A stretch of 64,000 nt of DNA from Bacteroidaceae bacterium (GCA_017633615.1 JAGBPB010000093.1:1-64000); one strand, 5' to 3'. Positions 36,691 through 46,163 are shown, counted from the first letter of the stretch. Translations and numbers: made by a program. Notes: generated by a model from the letters alone, not told the origin.

Positions 36691-36698
36691 TATTTTTG
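36691..36698 (+). promoter_or_regulatory. -7 element of the acyl-CoA ligase gene
   Basis: TATTTTTG fits TAnnTTTG and lies 26 bases upstream of the ATG at 36725. It falls inside the longest open frame, which shows that frame starts too early. Confidence 0.55.
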
Positions 36699-36724
36699 CA
36701 TATAAAACACTATATGAACCATAT

Positions 36725-38371
36725 ATGAAAGAGTATCCGCATTATCTTGAAAGGCTCCAGGCTGCCACACGAAAGTTTTGGGACAAACCCGCATTGAACA
36801 ATATAGGAGGTGAATCATTCACTTATGCCCAGATGGCCCGCTCCATTGCGCGTTTCCATATCATATTTGACTATGCCGGCATACAGAAAGGTGAGCGCAT
36901 AGCACTGTGCGCACAGAATGGTGCACGCTGGGGATTTGCCTATCTGGCCGTAAACACCTATGAGACCGTGATAGTACCTATCCTGGCTGATTTCAAGCCG
37001 GATAGCGTTATGGGACTTGTAAACCATTCCGGCAGCATTGCCCTGTTCACAGATAGGGAGAAATGGTCCAAGATGGACATAGCCAAGATGCCGCAGGTTC
37101 GTGCCGTGATTGATGTCAACACACTGGAGCTGCTCTATTGTGGTGATGAAAAGATACAGTACGCCTTTGAGCATCTTGATGAACTCTTTGACAAGAAATA
37201 TCCTAACGGATTCGGTCCTGATGACGTGGTTTATCCCACTGACAATTGGGATAACCTTTCAACCATCAACTATACATCGGGCTCTACGGGAGATCCCAAG
37301 GGCGTTATGCTGACCTACCGTAACTTTTCTGCCAATGTAGATTTCAGCCAGCGTAACGTGCCTGCAGGCGATAAGATGGTCTCAATGCTGCCTATGGCTC
37401 ATATGTACGGCCTTGTCATAGAGTTCCTCTACCCGCTCTGCAACGGCACTTCCATCTACTGGTTGGGTAAGGCCCCCACTCCGGCCGCCCTCATGAAGGC
37501 CTTTGCTGATGTCAAGCCCTACCTGCTCATTACCGTTCCGCTGGTAATGGAAAAGATATACAAGTCCAAGATCAAGCCCATGATAGACAAACCGGCAATA
37601 AAGTTAGCACTTAAAGTGCCTGGGCTTAACCGTATAATCTACAACAAGATAAGAGACGGACTTGTAACTGCTTTCGGCGGTAATTGTGAGGAGTTCATCA
37701 TGGGCGGTGCAGCACTTAATCCGGAGGTTGAGCGTATCTTCAAGAAGATCAAGTTCCCGTATCTGGTAGGATATGGCATGACAGAAGCCTGCCCTCTCCT
37801 GGCCTATGAGCACTGGACCAAGTATGTTCCCGGCTCATGCGGCAAGCCTGTTGATGTGGCAGAGGTGCGTATTGACTCCGATGACCCTCAGCATACCGTA
37901 GGTGAGATTCAGGCTCGCGGTGAGAATATAACCATAGGTTACTATAACAATCCTGAGGCAACAGCCAATGCATTTACTGAAGACGGCTGGCTCAAGACCG
38001 GTGATCTGGGTATAATGGATGCTGACGGCAACATATTCATACGTGGACGCTCCAAGAACATGATTTTGGGTCCTTCCGGTCAGAATATCTATCCTGAAGA
38101 GATTGAGGCTGTAGTAAATAACCAGGATTACGTAGTTGAATCAGTGGTTGTGGATCGTGGCGGCAAACTGGTGGCTCTGGTTTATCTTGATGAGCAGGCC
38201 ATTGCCAAGGCCCTTCTTGATGATGAGGCTAAGGATGCCATCCCTGAGAACATCCGCTTAGCTTCTAACCGCCAACTGCCCGTCTATAGCCAGCTTGCCA
38301 AGGTTGAGGTGCAGGCCGTTCCGTTTGAGAAGACTCCCAAGATGTCTATCCGCCGCTTCCTCTACAAATGA
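36725..38371 (+). CDS. AMP-forming long-chain acyl-CoA ligase
   Basis: A 548-residue adenylate-forming enzyme. Motifs: INYTSGSTGDPKGVMLTY (about 180-197) binds ATP phosphates, VGYGMTEACPLL, DGWLKTGDLG, RGRSKNMILGPSGQNIYPEEIE, and the C-terminal Lys in KTPKMSIRRFLY. These fit long-chain fatty acid-CoA ligases (FadD/AMP-binding). The natural acid cannot be specified. It starts after the promoter at 36691. Its stop codon lies inside the arm of a palindrome shared with the next, convergent gene. Confidence 0.9.
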   Translation: MKEYPHYLERLQAATRKFWDKPALNNIGGESFTYAQMARSIARFHIIFDYAGIQKGERIALCAQNGARWGFAYLAVNTYETVIVPILADFKPDSVMGLVNHSGSIALFTDREKWSKMDIAKMPQVRAVIDVNTLELLYCGDEKIQYAFEHLDELFDKKYPNGFGPDDVVYPTDNWDNLSTINYTSGSTGDPKGVMLTYRNFSANVDFSQRNVPAGDKMVSMLPMAHMYGLVIEFLYPLCNGTSIYWLGKAPTPAALMKAFADVKPYLLITVPLVMEKIYKSKIKPMIDKPAIKLALKVPGLNRIIYNKIRDGLVTAFGGNCEEFIMGGAALNPEVERIFKKIKFPYLVGYGMTEACPLLAYEHWTKYVPGSCGKPVDVAEVRIDSDDPQHTVGEIQARGENITIGYYNNPEATANAFTEDGWLKTGDLGIMDADGNIFIRGRSKNMILGPSGQNIYPEEIEAVVNNQDYVVESVVVDRGGKLVALVYLDEQAIAKALLDDEAKDAIPENIRLASNRQLPVYSQLAKVEVQAVPFEKTPKMSIRRFLYK

Positions 38372-38409
38372 TACATTTGGGGACGAGAGACCCCAATTGT
38401 ATCATTTGT
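38364..38409. repeat. Palindromic element joining two convergent stop codons
   Basis: Arms 38364-38382 and 38391-38409 pair over 18 of 19 bases (ACAAATGATACA-T-TTGGGG with its complement), with an 8-base loop. Both convergent genes end with a TGA inside the arms (38369-38371 and 38402-38404). The core TGATACATTTGGGGAC resembles the element at 53249-53350. It may act as a bidirectional terminator and as a REP-like repeat. Confidence 0.8.
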
Positions 38410-39127
38410 AAGATTGTTTTAAGCAGGAAACATCAATAGTGTACATAACAAGTTCACCCTCCTTAATCAAGACATAATGGTCGTGGTTAAGGTTGTTGTC
38501 TTTTAGACGGATGAGATTGCCTATGCGCTCCCATTGGCCTTCGGAAAAGAGTAATCCGCCATACACTAAGCTGTATGTCTCATCTTCATTTATATTGATG
38601 TTAGTGGGTACGGAATATCTCTTAACTGATGTGTATGATTTGAATTCCAACGGGTAGAAAGGCTCACCAAATGCAATGCTGTCAGCTGTTTCACTCAACA
38701 TTGATTTATGTCTGTCATAATGTGATGCATCATAATCATACATTATTTGGCGATTATATTTAAGATTGCGTCCTATCAGAAACGGGAATCCGCTTGTAAA
38801 GGAAATGACATTGTCTTTTATGACCGCCTCAAATTTGAAAAAGGTGAACCTATCGTTAAAGTATAATGTATCACCTTTACTGGAATAATTACCCATCGAT
38901 ATTCTATCCATATAAATAATATCATCGGACGCATCCCATTCTAATTCAATGCAATATCGACCATCGTTCAGCAGATAGAGATAACAGTCATCATATTCAT
39001 TATCCAGAAAATAATCAGGATATGTCTTGTCATTAAGTGAGAGCATGTAGAAATCGGCCTTCTTATGCTCGGCGCGGCAGACAAGGCATATTATCAGCAA
39101 TGCCACAATTGATAATAATCGTTTCAT
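38402..39127 (-). CDS. Exported protein of unknown function
   Basis: A 241-residue protein with a signal peptide (MKRLLSIVALLIICLVCRAEH) and a beta-rich, Tyr- and Asp-rich mature part (for example DCYLYLLNDGRYCIELEWD, GDTLYFNDRFTFFKF split). The alternation of short strands suggests a lipocalin-like or beta-sandwich fold, as in many small periplasmic Bacteroidales proteins, but I recognise no family. It follows a small lipoprotein gene on the same strand by 73 bases. Confidence 0.7.
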   Translation of the reverse strand: MKRLLSIVALLIICLVCRAEHKKADFYMLSLNDKTYPDYFLDNEYDDCYLYLLNDGRYCIELEWDASDDIIYMDRISMGNYSSKGDTLYFNDRFTFFKFEAVIKDNVISFTSGFPFLIGRNLKYNRQIMYDYDASHYDRHKSMLSETADSIAFGEPFYPLEFKSYTSVKRYSVPTNININEDETYSLVYGGLLFSEGQWERIGNLIRLKDNNLNHDHYVLIKEGELVMYTIDVSCLKQSYK

Positions 39128-39200
39128 AAAATTTCAATTAATATTTGGACTTTGCAATCAGAACGGCTGATTGCAGGAAATACGTCTTTGAACGTATGCT

Positions 39201-39488
39201 TTATCTGTTTTCAGTTCGAGGTATTTGCACTCCGTACATCAGCCTGACATGGGGAGTCTCTTTACCTAGACCCTGGAAATCCCTCATGTGGATTGTTTGT
39301 GGTTCATCGTTGTCGGAAGTGTTGGTTTCCTTTTCATCAGGAGTCTCTACATCATTCTCTTCAGCCGCTTTATCCTTTGATGCAGCCTTGGATGAGGAGC
39401 ATGAGCAGATGAATGCAAACAGCAGGAAAGTAAAGGCGTATACTATGCGATACCAGCCTTTGGAAAGCATTATTTTGATTGTTTTCAT
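39201..39488 (-). CDS. Small lipoprotein of unknown function
   Basis: A 95-residue protein counted from the ATG at 39488 (an in-frame TTG lies four codons upstream). A hydrophobic stretch (YRIVYAFTFLLFAFI) leads to a lipobox ICSC, followed by SSSK and a very acidic, disordered segment (about 38-65). The rest ends QIPRTENR. I infer an outer-membrane lipoprotein; no family is recognised. Confidence 0.65.
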   Translation of the reverse strand: MKTIKIMLSKGWYRIVYAFTFLLFAFICSCSSSKAASKDKAAEENDVETPDEKETNTSDNDEPQTIHMRDFQGLGKETPHVRLMYGVQIPRTENR

Positions 39489-39577
39489 GATGGGTTTCAA
39501 ATAGGTTCTTTATTAATTATATATGGAAGATACATGAAAGTAAAATATTCATGGGTGCTAAATAAACATTTATTTGC

Positions 39578-39621
39578 CACAAAGCAAAACAGGCATCATT
39601 TGATGCCTGTTTTACTTTGTG
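39578..39621 (-). terminator. Terminator of tRNA-Arg
   Basis: CACAAAG-C-AAAACAGGCATCA and its complement TGATGCCTGTTTT-A-CTTTGTG pair over 20 of 21 bases with a 2-base loop. The hairpin begins at the last bases of the tRNA and ends, on the minus strand, in TTTTGCTTTG. Confidence 0.8.
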
Positions 39622-39693
39622 ATTCCGCCGGGATTCAAACCCGGAACCTTCTGATCCGTAGTCAGATGCTCTATTCAGTTAAGCTACGGAACC
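39620..39693 (-). tRNA. tRNA-Arg (anticodon ACG)
   Basis: On the minus strand the acceptor stem GGTTCCG/CGGAATC pairs with one G-U, and the discriminator base is A. The D-arm is GAGC-type (AGCTTAACTGAATAGAGCA), the anticodon stem TCTGA/TCAGA encloses CTACGGA, giving ACG (A34 is expected to be changed to inosine and read CGN), and the T-arm is CCGGG-TTTGAAT-CCCGG. CCA is not encoded. Confidence 0.96.
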
Positions 39694-39708
39694 GAACCTT
39701 AAGCCAAA

Positions 39709-39823
39709 CGAACAAAGAAAAACTCCGTTTTTCTTTAATTCTTTTGAATTGACGGCAAAAAGGAACTAGTTCATTTTTGACGTTGATTCAAAAGAATCAA
39801 GTAAGCGCAAGCTTACTTTGTCG
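39709..39823. repeat. Cluster of three strong hairpins beside tRNA-Arg
   Basis: Three consecutive hairpins lie in 115 bases: 39714-39736 (10-bp stem, AAAGAAAAAC/GTTTTTCTTT, 3-base loop); 39738-39797 (12-bp arms ATTCTTTTGAAT/ATTCAAAAGAAT enclosing further pairing to the central palindrome GAACTAGTTC); 39799-39818 (8-bp stem AAGTAAGC/GCTTACTT with a GCAA loop). The group is flanked by ACAAAG and CTTTGT. No gene is seen here. It could be a structured RNA, a MITE-like element or tRNA-processing signals. Confidence 0.6.
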
Positions 39824-40010
39824 TGGCGTGGTGAGGAAGACGAAGTCAACCAAACCCTGCTTCTGTTAAAGCGGTGCAAAGATACCACTTTATTTCTACA
39901 ATCAAGCACAATCTCCTCTTTTTTTTCTCTATTCTGTTATTTTGTTCGTGTTTTTCCTGTTGCACAAAAAAATTTCTTTTATTTGTAATCAAATCCTTTT
40001 TCAAAAACCT

Positions 40011-40991
40011 ATGGAGACCAATAATTACAAGCCTGTCACCTATGCTTCACGTATTGCTGGCATTATCCTTTTTGTAATTGCAACAACCGTAATGAATTCA
40101 TGCACAAAAGCACCGGATTCCGATTCTACGAACTGGTGGTTCAGAAACGGTGTGCAATCCGGAGGCATCAAGTCAATTGACTATGGCTTTTACAAGCATA
40201 ATTTCGATAAGAACGGTCGTGAAATCAGTTTCAAGAGTTCTGCAAATGAAATGTTGAATGAGTATGATTCTGATGGATTACTTGTCAGGGAGACCCGCAT
40301 CGATATTGACAGAGGCGATACAATTATTGAGGAGACCGTCTTTGAATACAACAATAAAGGCAAGTTTGTCCAGCCGTTACTCAATGGTGTTGAGGGGTTT
40401 GCATATTTCAATTATGACTATCTGATTCCGGATCTTTCAAGAGTCATCATGACAACGACCAGAAACGGTGAAATGACCCACTCAGGTGAAATCAATTATG
40501 AGTTCCGTGGTGACCGGATGCTCCGGATCAGTTTTGGTCATTATAATAGCAACAGAGATACTACGGTGGTATTATATAAGGGTGATTATCCCTATGAGTG
40601 CACCAGAGACAAATTCTGTTTCGGCCCTGTGAGTTACCAGGAGAACGGTATGTTCAGTGAATTCAGACGGGTGTTCAAGAATTATGACGGCAGTACAAAC
40701 CGGGAGGTGACACTCAGTTACAGGAACGTTAACGGTCTGATGTTAGTTGACAAAAGATGTGTTATAGACAGTTTCAGCGGTACTGAAACAATATATTACG
40801 CCTATGATGATAAAGGCAATCCTATACGCGATATCATATTCAGAGCCGACGAAACCCCGGAAATAGCTGAATACTCATACGTATTTGACAGCGAAGGAAA
40901 CTGGATTCAGAAGACTGAAACATTCACTGATTCTGAAGGAAACCAGTTAGCTAAACCAAGAACAGAAACACGCACCATTGAGTACTGGTAA
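40011..40991 (+). CDS. Lipoprotein with YD-like repeats
   Basis: A 326-residue protein starting at the ATG at 40011 (the longer frame has no credible start). A hydrophobic segment (YASRIAGIILFVIATTVMNS) ends in a lipobox MNSC, so it is probably a lipoprotein. The mature part shows loose YD-like units such as VFEYNNKGKFV, YYAYDDKGNPIRD and YSYVFDSEGNWIQKTE, typical of small surface proteins of Bacteroidales. No enzymatic motif is seen. The 190 bases in front of it (39824-40010) hold no other gene. Confidence 0.72.
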   Translation: METNNYKPVTYASRIAGIILFVIATTVMNSCTKAPDSDSTNWWFRNGVQSGGIKSIDYGFYKHNFDKNGREISFKSSANEMLNEYDSDGLLVRETRIDIDRGDTIIEETVFEYNNKGKFVQPLLNGVEGFAYFNYDYLIPDLSRVIMTTTRNGEMTHSGEINYEFRGDRMLRISFGHYNSNRDTTVVLYKGDYPYECTRDKFCFGPVSYQENGMFSEFRRVFKNYDGSTNREVTLSYRNVNGLMLVDKRCVIDSFSGTETIYYAYDDKGNPIRDIIFRADETPEIAEYSYVFDSEGNWIQKTETFTDSEGNQLAKPRTETRTIEYW

Positions 40992-41013
40992 GACGTATTC
41001 CTGCTCCCGGCGT

Positions 41014-41787
41014 TTATTCTCCCAAGGCTTTCATCAATGAATCAAACGCCTTGTCTGCATCGGTATTCTGTTCAAGAAGCTGCACAAACTTACTGCCTAT
41101 GATACATCCTGCGGCATTTGCCTGAGCACTCTCCAGAGTCTGCTTGTTGCTAATTCCAAATCCTATCATGCGTGGATGTTTCAGATTCATGTCGTTCACA
41201 TGGTTGAAGTACTCCTGCTTCCGGGCATCAAACTCCTTCTGTGCACCTGTTGTAGCGGCTGAACTTACCATATAGATGAATCCGTCTGTATTGTCATCAA
41301 TAAAGCGTATGCGTTCATCGCTGGTCTCAGGAGTGATAAGCATGATAATTCGTACGTCATACTTATCGGCCACGGGTTTAACCTGACTGAGATAGTCATT
41401 GAAAGGCAGGTCTGGGATGATTACGCCGTCAATGCCTGTCTCTGAGCACTTCTTAAAGAAGGCATCGTAGCCATACTGATATATAGGATTAAGATATCCC
41501 ATAAGCACCAGAGGCATCTTCACGTCCTTACGAATGTCTGACAACTGCTCAAAAAGCAGCCTGAGTGTCATACCGTTGCGCAGGGCCTTGGTGGCGGCAT
41601 CCTGGATTACGGGGCCGTCGGCCATGGGATCGCTGAACGGGATTCCCACTTCAATCATATCCACTCCCTTGCTCTCAAGGGTGCGTATTATCTGCGCGGT
41701 GCTTTCCAATGTGGGATGCCCTGCGCAGAAATATAGTGACAGTATGCCTTGCTTTTTTGTGGCGAACAACTTATTTATTATGTTCAT
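41014..41787 (-). CDS. trpA: Tryptophan synthase alpha chain
   Basis: A 257-residue TIM barrel that cleaves indole-3-glycerol phosphate to indole. The motif IEVGIPFSDPMADGPVIQDA (Asp catalytic; shown here in 20 residues) and Glu in the N-terminal LESKGVDMIEVG are present, with GVIIPDLPFNDY and GFGISNKQT. I start it at MNIINKLFATKKQG (41787), which overlaps trpF by 17 bases. It is the last gene of the trp operon. Confidence 0.96.
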   Translation of the reverse strand: MNIINKLFATKKQGILSLYFCAGHPTLESTAQIIRTLESKGVDMIEVGIPFSDPMADGPVIQDAATKALRNGMTLRLLFEQLSDIRKDVKMPLVLMGYLNPIYQYGYDAFFKKCSETGIDGVIIPDLPFNDYLSQVKPVADKYDVRIIMLITPETSDERIRFIDDNTDGFIYMVSSAATTGAQKEFDARKQEYFNHVNDMNLKHPRMIGFGISNKQTLESAQANAAGCIIGSKFVQLLEQNTDADKAFDSLMKALGE

Positions 41788-42400
41788 AATTACGTATGTT
41801 ATTGATAAATACACTCAGTTTGTTAATCTCTTTAAGGGCCGGCTCAGTCTCAAATTGGCTGTTCAGGTCAATGCCGCTGAATTTGGGATGCTCAATCTCT
41901 GCAAGACGCTCCTCGGCTCCAGGGCCGATGCCTCCGGCCAGGATGAATGGATTGCTTCCGTCATAACTGTCCAGCAGGCTCCAGTCAAAACTTTGGCCGC
42001 TGCCGCCCCACCCGCTGCATTTGGTGTCAAACAGGAACATATCCACGCCGTCGGCACGCTCAAATGCGTTGCAGACATCAAAATCCGATGCCTGAGCCAC
42101 CTGGATGGCTTTCATTATTGGCAGCCCGGTGGCCTTATGGATGGCGCGGCACAACTCCGGCGTCTCAGTTCCGTGCAGTTGTATGCGGTTAAGACCCAGT
42201 TCACGGACCTTTTGGACCAACTCATCGGCCGTGGGATTTACAAAGACCCCCACTCTGCACACATCGGGCAGATAATAGGGACGGTCGCTCACGTAACGCT
42301 TGCTGCCGCTCCAGCACATAAACCCCATCATATCAGGTCCAAGGCTCTCCACCTCCCTGATATTCTGAGCGTCACGCATTCCACAGACTTTGATTATCAT
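41771..42400 (-). CDS. trpF: Phosphoribosylanthranilate isomerase
   Basis: A 209-residue TIM-barrel isomerase of tryptophan synthesis. It begins MIIKVCGMRDAQNI, with the catalytic Cys in KVCGM, and has VGVFVNPTADE, RIQLHG, the catalytic Asp in FLFDTKCSGWGGSG and FILAGGIGPG. The start at 42400 overlaps the trpC stop by 4 bases (ATGA). The longer open frame upstream lies inside trpC and is not used. Confidence 0.96.
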   Translation of the reverse strand: MIIKVCGMRDAQNIREVESLGPDMMGFMCWSGSKRYVSDRPYYLPDVCRVGVFVNPTADELVQKVRELGLNRIQLHGTETPELCRAIHKATGLPIMKAIQVAQASDFDVCNAFERADGVDMFLFDTKCSGWGGSGQSFDWSLLDSYDGSNPFILAGGIGPGAEERLAEIEHPKFSGIDLNSQFETEPALKEINKLSVFINNIRNYEHNK

Positions 42401-43188
42401 ATCGCTGCAATGAATTCGGCAAGAGCCTTGCCGGGGTCCTGTTCTTTCATGAAACACTCTCCCATAAGGAATCCGCGGAATCCGGCTGCACGCAAAAGGC
42501 GCACGGTATCGGGATTGCTTATGCCACTCTCGCTTACTTTAACGGCCTCTGTGGCCATTTTCTCCGCCAGGCGGAATGTGTTAGCCACATCAGTATGGAA
42601 AGTGCCCAGATTGCGGTTGTTTATGCCCGCCATATCGGGGTTGCACTCCAGATAGTCAAGTTCCTGCTCGCTGTGCATCTCCAGCAGCACCTCAAGCTTA
42701 AGGTCGTGCGCAGTGCGTGTAAGCGTGCGGCACTCATCAAGACTCAAATCCGCGGCAATAAGCAATACTGCATCGGCACCAACCAAACGCGCCTCAAACA
42801 GCTGATACTCATCAACAATGAACTCCTTGCGCAGAATAGGTATATCCACCGATGCACGCACCTGCGGGATAAAATCCAGGGTTCCGCCAAAGTACTCTCT
42901 ATCTGTGAGTATGCTAAGGGCCGATGCACCTCCGGCTGCGTACCTGGGTACCACATCCATAGGCTGTGCATCCTCATGTATCCACCCTTTTGAGGGGCTC
43001 TTACGCTTGAATTCAGCAATGATTCCATAAGGACTGTCGGCCAGGGCGCGGCTCATGCTGCGTTCCCTGATGCCATCGGCCATAAGGCGCTCCACGCGGG
43101 CGTATAGTTCACGGGGCGGAACCAGCGCTTTCTGCTGCTCCAACTCCACCCGCTTATGGGCTACTATCTCCTGTAGTATATCGGCCAT
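42397..43188 (-). CDS. trpC: Indole-3-glycerol phosphate synthase
   Basis: A 263-residue TIM-barrel enzyme. Catalytic Lys and Glu are in AEFKRKSPSKG (about 55-65) and LLEMHSEQE, and ILRKEFIVDEYQ, INNRNLGTF and SESGISNPDTV are standard. It is fused to nothing, unlike the E. coli trpCF enzyme. Its ATG overlaps the trpD stop by one base (TAATG), and its stop overlaps trpF by 4 bases. Confidence 0.97.
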   Translation of the reverse strand: MADILQEIVAHKRVELEQQKALVPPRELYARVERLMADGIRERSMSRALADSPYGIIAEFKRKSPSKGWIHEDAQPMDVVPRYAAGGASALSILTDREYFGGTLDFIPQVRASVDIPILRKEFIVDEYQLFEARLVGADAVLLIAADLSLDECRTLTRTAHDLKLEVLLEMHSEQELDYLECNPDMAGINNRNLGTFHTDVANTFRLAEKMATEAVKVSESGISNPDTVRLLRAAGFRGFLMGECFMKEQDPGKALAEFIAAI

Positions 43189-44183
43189 TACTGATTGATT
43201 TCTACGAATTTACGGAATGCCTGTAGGGCACGGCCGCTTTCCAGTGACTCGCGTGCCATTGCCACACTGTCCTCAATGCTCATGTTGCGGTCCATGATAC
43301 CTATTCCGCAGGCTGCATTGGCTATGATCACGTTCTTCTGCGCGGTGGTTGATGTTCCGTTCAGCACGCTGTCAAATATGGCCGATGCATCCGTTATGCT
43401 TGCACCGCCGAAAATCTCCTCGGGCGAAATGTAATCCAGACCCATATCCTTGGGGGTATAAACCTTCTCGTAGTAGTTTGTAACCACCTTGAATCCGCTG
43501 GTAAGTGAAATCTCATCGTAGCCGTCATAACTTGTAATAACGCCAAAGTTGTCACCAATGCGCTGATGGATGTTCACATACAGCCTCAACTGGGCCTGTG
43601 TGGCGGTTCCGTGCAGTGAGTTCTTGGGATGGCAGGGATTTACAAGCGGTCCCAGCAGGTTGAAACATGTGGGGATTGCCAGAGCCTTGCGGGTGGGTCC
43701 CACAAACTTCATTCCATATGCAAACAGCGGTGCGTGGAAGTAGCATACACCAGCCTCATCAAGTGAACGGCGCAGTACATCGGGGTTGTCGGTGAACTTT
43801 ACTCCATGCTCCTGCAGCACGTTGCTGGCGCCGCTCACGCTGCTGCTGCCGCCGTTTCCGTGCTTGGTAACCTTGTAACCGGCTCCTGCAATTACGAATG
43901 CCGAGCAGGTGCTTATGTTGAATGTGTTCTTGCCGTCACCGCCTGTACCCACTATGTCAAGAGTGTTCTCCTGATCCAGGTCAATGTGCTTACCGGTCTC
44001 CAGAAGTCCCTGACGAAGGCCAAGAAGTTCATCTACAGTCACTCCGCGTGTCTGAATGGCCATAAGCAGGGCTGCAATCTGCTGATCGTTGTACTTGCCG
44101 TCAATAATGTTGAGCATGATGCTGTGTGTCTCCTCCTGAGTCAGTGTAGCACCGTCAATAAGTTTCAAAAGATACTGTTTCAT
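43188..44183 (-). CDS. trpD: Anthranilate phosphoribosyltransferase
   Basis: A 331-residue transferase that joins anthranilate and PRPP. The PRPP motif GTGGDGKNTFNIST (about 79-92), the KHGNGGSSSVSGASNVLQ segment and the anthranilate-side NLLGPLVNP are present, at the usual length. It is a separate gene, not fused to trpG. It starts 13 bases after the trpG stop. Confidence 0.97.
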   Translation of the reverse strand: MKQYLLKLIDGATLTQEETHSIMLNIIDGKYNDQQIAALLMAIQTRGVTVDELLGLRQGLLETGKHIDLDQENTLDIVGTGGDGKNTFNISTCSAFVIAGAGYKVTKHGNGGSSSVSGASNVLQEHGVKFTDNPDVLRRSLDEAGVCYFHAPLFAYGMKFVGPTRKALAIPTCFNLLGPLVNPCHPKNSLHGTATQAQLRLYVNIHQRIGDNFGVITSYDGYDEISLTSGFKVVTNYYEKVYTPKDMGLDYISPEEIFGGASITDASAIFDSVLNGTSTTAQKNVIIANAACGIGIMDRNMSIEDSVAMARESLESGRALQAFRKFVEINQ

Positions 44184-44196
44184 ATAGCAATGTTAT

Positions 44197-44766
44197 TTAT
44201 TTGTTATTCAACCAATTATTGATTATTGTCTTACCCTGTGGAGTCAGTACGCTCTCGGGGTGAAACTGAATTCCGCGTACATCGTACTCGCGGTGTCTCA
44301 AGGACATGATATAACCATCATCGCTGCGGCTGGTAACCTCAAGGCACTCTGGCAGTCCGTTTTCATCGACCACCCAAGAGTGGTAACGCCCTACCTCAAG
44401 GTCTGCGGGAAGTCCCTCAAACAGGTAATCCTGAACAATGATATGTGCCGGTGTAGCCACACCGTGAACCACATTGCCTATGTTGAGCAAGTTTGCTCCA
44501 AAGGCCTCACCTATGGCCTGGTGGCCCAGGCAGATGCCTAGGATTGGCTTGTGGCCTGCGTATGCCTTGATAACCTGCGGCATAAGTCCTGCCTCACTGG
44601 GTATTCCGGGGCCCGGAGAGAGCACAATCTTGTCAAACTGCTCCAGATCCTCAATCCGGAACTTATCGTTGCGAACTACAGTCACATTTGCACCCAGTTC
44701 CTTGAGAAGGTGGCTCAGGTTATATGTAAATGAGTCGTAATTGTCTATGATTATGGTCTTTATCAT
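44197..44766 (-). CDS. trpG: Anthranilate synthase glutamine amidotransferase subunit
   Basis: A 189-residue class I glutaminase that gives ammonia to TrpE. It has IIDNYDSFTYNLSHLL, the nucleophile Cys in GICLGHQAIGEAFG (about 76-89), and the His/Glu pair in GIQFHPES. Such a subunit can also serve para-aminobenzoate synthase; the trp context favours anthranilate. Its ATG overlaps the trpE stop by 4 bases. Confidence 0.96.
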   Translation of the reverse strand: MIKTIIIDNYDSFTYNLSHLLKELGANVTVVRNDKFRIEDLEQFDKIVLSPGPGIPSEAGLMPQVIKAYAGHKPILGICLGHQAIGEAFGANLLNIGNVVHGVATPAHIIVQDYLFEGLPADLEVGRYHSWVVDENGLPECLEVTSRSDDGYIMSLRHREYDVRGIQFHPESVLTPQGKTIINNWLNNK

Positions 44767-46163
44767 AACTTCTCTGCCATTAAGATAGCCTTGCGCAGTG
44801 CGCCCAGCTTGTTGTTAACCTCCTGTAATTCATATTCCACATCACTCTTGGCCACAATGCCGCCGCCGGCCTGGAACCAGAGATCACCGTTACGGCTCAC
44901 AAAGGTGCGTATTGTGATAGCCTGGTTCAGGTCACCGTTAAAGCCTATAAAGCCGATGCATCCACCGTAGGCACCGCGGTTGTGCGGCTCATACTCGCTG
45001 ATAAGTTGCATGGCGCGAACCTTGGGAGCACCGCTCAGGGTGCCTGCCGGGAATGTGTCAATGAATGCGCGTATGGGATCAGCGTTCTCATCAAGTTCAC
45101 CTGATACACGGCTCACCAGATGTATCACATGACTGTAGTACTGCATATCCTTGTAAAAGTCAATGTGTACGTTATGGCAGTTGCGGCTCAAATCGTTGCG
45201 GGCCAGATCCACAAGCATCACGTGCTCAGCATTCTCCTTGGGGTCATTCTTAAGGTAGAGAGCGTTTACACGGTCCTGCTCAGCATTACCTGTACGCTTG
45301 GTAGTTCCTGCTATGGGGTCTATGTAAGCCTGACGTCCTGCTATGCGGCAGTGAGTTTCAGGGCTTGAACCGAATATGCGGAACCCGCCAAAGTCAAAGT
45401 AGAACAGATACGGGCTGGGATTGATGCTGCGCAGGGCACGGTACAACTGGAAGTCATCACCTGTATATGACTGCTTGAAACGGCGTGAGAGCACAATCTG
45501 GAACACATCTCCGCGCTTGCAGTGAGCAATTCCGCGGCGTATGTTCTCACAGTGCTCATCGTCAGTTAGGGTGCTGGTGCACTCTCCTACAGCATGGAAT
45601 GAAAATGTGTGGTATGTGGGAGCGCTCAGTTCATGTTCAAACTTGTCAAGGTTGCCTTGTTCATTTTCACCGAGCAATTCTATCAGAGTCAGTTCATTAC
45701 TGAAGTGGTCAAATACCGCAATGCTCTTGAACAGAGTATATTGCATATCGGCAGCATCATTCTCCTTCTGTGTCTCATCCTTGATCTTGATGTTCTCAAA
45801 GTAACGAACTGCGTTGAATGTGGTAAAGCCGTACAGACCGCAGTAGTTGCTGCCATCTCCCTCTATTGAGAAATGTCTTAGGAAATCATTTATAAGGTGT
45901 GCGGCATCATAATCAGCATCAATGGCGTGCTCCTTTGTGGTGCCGTCAGGGAACAGCATGTAGCCTATTCCGTGTGCTATGCTGACAGTTGCCACGGGGT
46001 TTATAGCTATGAATGACTTGGAGTTCTCACCACCGTGATAATCAGAACTCTCCATGAGCACGCTCTGTGAGTAGAGGTCACGTACGTTCAGGTACGCGGT
46101 CACGGGAGTGAGCAGGTCACCCGGAGTTTTCTTGCTGATTGTATGGTATTTAAATTGCGTCAT
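44763..46163 (-). CDS. trpE: Anthranilate synthase component I
   Basis: A 466-residue chorismate-using enzyme. The tryptophan feedback site [17 protein letters not shown] (about 35-50) includes the Ser of the LLESS-type motif. The catalytic half shows [39 protein letters not shown], and [15 protein letters not shown] with [15 protein letters not shown]. It is translated from the ATG at 46163, or from 46175; the former leaves a 14-base overlap with trpB. Confidence 0.96.
   Translation of the reverse strand: MTQFKYHTISKKTPGDLLTPVTAYLNVRDLYSQSVLMESSDYHGGENSKSFIAINPVATVSIAHGIGYMLFPDGTTKEHAIDADYDAAHLINDFLRHFSIEGDGSNYCGLYGFTTFNAVRYFENIKIKDETQKENDAADMQYTLFKSIAVFDHFSNELTLIELLGENEQGNLDKFEHELSAPTYHTFSFHAVGECTSTLTDDEHCENIRRGIAHCKRGDVFQIVLSRRFKQSYTGDDFQLYRALRSINPSPYLFYFDFGGFRIFGSSPETHCRIAGRQAYIDPIAGTTKRTGNAEQDRVNALYLKNDPKENAEHVMLVDLARNDLSRNCHNVHIDFYKDMQYYSHVIHLVSRVSGELDENADPIRAFIDTFPAGTLSGAPKVRAMQLISEYEPHNRGAYGGCIGFIGFNGDLNQAITIRTFVSRNGDLWFQAGGGIVAKSDVEYELQEVNNKLGALRKAILMAEKL

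Noticed and set aside
39620..40010. tRNA-Arg with flanking hairpins as an integrated mobile island
   Set aside because: No integrase, no duplicate of the tRNA 3' end and no foreign genes follow; only the hairpin cluster remains unexplained.
41534..42655. 373-codon plus-strand frame across trpA, trpF and trpC
   Set aside because: It is antisense to three well-supported overlapping genes and shows no protein-like motif.
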